Assembly: GCF_014204895.1 (NCBI RefSeq)
Contig: NZ_JACHMF010000001.1
Coordinates: 3,286,001-3,350,000 of the forward strand
Direction of reading: 5' to 3'
DNA from: Paractinoplanes abujensis
GTDB lineage: Bacteria > Actinomycetota > Actinomycetes > Mycobacteriales > Micromonosporaceae
DNA: 64,000 nt
The notes under the pieces were generated by a model, which saw only the letters and a program-made list of their open reading frames with translations, was not told the origin of the DNA and did no database searches. This document shows positions 62,666 through 64,000 of the stretch, one piece after another (positions within the stretch are counted from its first letter, which is position 1; each line of letters opens with the position of its first letter). The translations under genes were made by a program, and so were the position numbers.

Positions 62666-64000
62666 TTGTCCTCCACCGCTCTCCGGCGCTCCCTGCTGGC
62701 CGCGTCCGCCGTGCTCGTCACGGCCGGCGTCTGGCTGGCCGCCGGCACCGCCTCGGCCGGCACCCTCACCGGCACCCTCTACCGAGACACCGACACGCCG
62801 GTGGCCCGCTGGCTGGCCGCCAACCCCGGCGATTCCCGGGCGGCCCAGATCAGCTCCCGGATCGCCAGTCAGCCCGCCACGCGCTGGCTGTCCAACTTCA
62901 ACGTCGGCACCATCGAGTCCGAGGTCGCCGGCTACGTCGGCGCGGCCACCCGGGCCGGGCAGGTGCCCGCCCTGACCGTCTACGGCATCCCCAACCGCGA
63001 CTGCGGCGGCGCCAGCGCGGGCGGCGCCCCCGACCTGGCCACCTATCAGACGTGGGTCAACGGGATCGCCCGCGGACTGGCCGGGCGCACCACGCTGATC
63101 ATGTTGGAACCCGACTCGATCGCCCTGCAGACCTGCCTCAGCGCCGGCGAGATCACCGCCCGCGACCAGGCGCTGGCCACCGCCACCCGCACGCTCAAGG
63201 CGGCCGGGGCCAAGGTCTACCTCGACGGTGGGCACTCGGCCTGGAACGCCGCCGCCGAACAGGCCCGCCGCCTGGCCAACGCGGGCGTGGCCGACGGCGA
63301 CGGCTTCTACACCAACGCCTCCAACTTCCAGTCGACGGCGAACGAGTCCGCGTTCGGCCGTTCGGTGCTGAGCGCGCTGTCCGGCCGCGGCATCAACGGC
63401 AAGCGGCAGGTCATCGACACCAGCCGCAACGGCGGCGCGGCCGGCGACTGGTGCGGCGACGACAACACCGACCGTCGCATCGGCCGCTACCCGACGCTCG
63501 ACACCGGCGACGCGAACATCGACGCCTACCTGTGGATCAAGCCGCCGGGCGAGGCCGACGGGTGCGCCTACCCGGCCGGCTCGTTCCAGCCGTCCCTGGC
63601 CGCCAGCCTGGCCACCGGGGCCGCCAACCCGCCGACCACGACCCCGCCGGCCACGCCGCCGACGACCCCACCGACCACGCCGCCCACCACTCCCCCGACG
63701 ACGCCGCCCACCAACCCGCCGACCGGCGCCTGCGGCGCGACCTACGCGACGTCGAGCTCGTGGCAGGGCGGCTTCCAGGGCCAGATCACCGTCAAGGCGG
63801 GCACCGGTGCGGTCAACGGCTGGGCGGTCTCCTGGACGCTCGCCTCCGGCCAGTCCATCAACCAGGTGTGGGGCGGCGTGCTGTCGGTCAGCGGGTCGAC
63901 GGTCACCGTGCGCAACGCGGCCTGGAACGGCTCCCTGCAACCGGGCGCCACGGCCGAGTTCGGCTTCATCGCCAACGGCCCGGCCGGCACGTCAAGCCTC
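62666..64000 (+). CDS. Secreted GH6 cellulase with C-terminal CBM2, cut by the window end
   Basis: The frame opens at TTG 62666 after GAAGGAAG and has no stop before the window edge. It encodes a signal peptide (to about residue 30, ending TASA-GT), a GH6 domain with TVYGIPNRDCGG and the catalytic-Asp motif IMLEPDSIAL, a TTPPTTPP linker (about 310-345), and most of a CBM2 (ACGATYATSSSWQGGFQGQI, NGWAVSWTL, WNGSLQPGATAEFGF). GH6 enzymes release cellobiose from cellulose by inversion; endo or exo action is not clear. A few tens of residues are missing at the C-terminus. Confidence 0.93.
   Translation, partial: MSSTALRRSLLAASAVLVTAGVWLAAGTASAGTLTGTLYRDTDTPVARWLAANPGDSRAAQISSRIASQPATRWLSNFNVGTIESEVAGYVGAATRAGQVPALTVYGIPNRDCGGASAGGAPDLATYQTWVNGIARGLAGRTTLIMLEPDSIALQTCLSAGEITARDQALATATRTLKAAGAKVYLDGGHSAWNAAAEQARRLANAGVADGDGFYTNASNFQSTANESAFGRSVLSALSGRGINGKRQVIDTSRNGGAAGDWCGDDNTDRRIGRYPTLDTGDANIDAYLWIKPPGEADGCAYPAGSFQPSLAASLATGAANPPTTTPPATPPTTPPTTPPTTPPTTPPTNPPTGACGATYATSSSWQGGFQGQITVKAGTGAVNGWAVSWTLASGQSINQVWGGVLSVSGSTVTVRNAAWNGSLQPGATAEFGFIANGPAGTSSL

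Noticed and set aside
62612..63940. Minus-strand open frame of 442 codons opposite the cellulase
   Set aside because: G/R/V-rich shadow of a GH6-CBM2 gene that has all expected motifs on the plus strand.

Overview
The window is chromosomal DNA from a very GC-rich actinobacterium. The family Micromonosporaceae, perhaps Actinoplanes or a relative, is the best guess (inference). Reasons: uniformly high GC, GTG/TTG starts, several TAnnnT boxes 6-8 nt before starts that lack a Shine-Dalgarno (leaderless style), large AfsR/SARP and NB-ARC/TPR regulators, a PknB-type kinase with a Pro/Thr-rich tail, and secreted modular glycoside hydrolases. No rRNA, tRNA, CRISPR array, insertion sequence or phage gene was seen.

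Layout. 1-7.3 kb: 5'-truncated LysR regulator, convergent lon with a HspR-type (HAIR) operator, a secreted beta-helix protein and a membrane PAS-GGDEF-EAL protein. 7.3-15.1 kb: a compact two-armed locus. One arm (minus) runs GT2 glycosyltransferase, DUF2064 protein, methyltransferase, membrane molybdopterin oxidoreductase, small membrane protein, OmpR-type regulator and histidine kinase. The other (plus) is an NAD-dependent sugar epimerase with a polytopic membrane protein. I infer an uncharacterised surface-glycan or glycolipid system. 15.2-17.6 kb: nucleobase permease and DUF1989 protein. 17.6-21.5 kb: two unusual non-coding repeat blocks around a Ser/Thr kinase and a broken EXLDI-like gene. 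21.5-30.3 kb: DUF2089/SHOCT-like operon, secreted proteins, OsmC, a receiver-degenerate LuxR regulator, GH16 glucanase with CBM6, BASS transporter and PhyH oxygenase. 30.7-35.2 kb: divergent SARP and NB-ARC/TPR regulators. 36-46.7 kb: orphan NarL regulator with MFS exporter, P-loop kinase, a Gfo/Idh-ROK sugar locus with a truncated binding protein, MarR/MFS efflux pair, a headless S15 peptidase and a GT87 enzyme. 47.2-57.5 kb: AfsR-like regulator, MpaB-type oxygenase, UbiA prenyltransferase, a bacterial PH-domain pair with a 15-bp tandem repeat, FMN reductase, hydrolase, LLM monooxygenase and TPR protein. 57.8-60.4 kb: CPBP protease-kinase-regulator operon behind a perfect 26-bp palindrome. 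60.7-64 kb: GH11 xylanase, YciI protein and a GH6 cellulase cut by the window end.

Two themes stand out. First, carbohydrate degradation: GH16, GH11 and GH6 enzymes are present, and two of the three carry CebR-like GGGAGCGCTC boxes, so they probably answer to a LacI-family repressor encoded elsewhere. Second, gene decay: at least eight gene remnants (EXLDI-like, aldo/keto reductase, sugar-binding protein, S15 peptidase, zinc-type dehydrogenase, trypsin-like protease, CoxE-type VWA, amidohydrolase) sit in the gaps, several touching the neighbouring intact gene, as if left by repeated small deletions.

All identifications come from reading the sequence and from remembered family signatures; no database search was run. 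Start codons were chosen by Shine-Dalgarno fit, overlap with the previous gene, or a leaderless -10 box.
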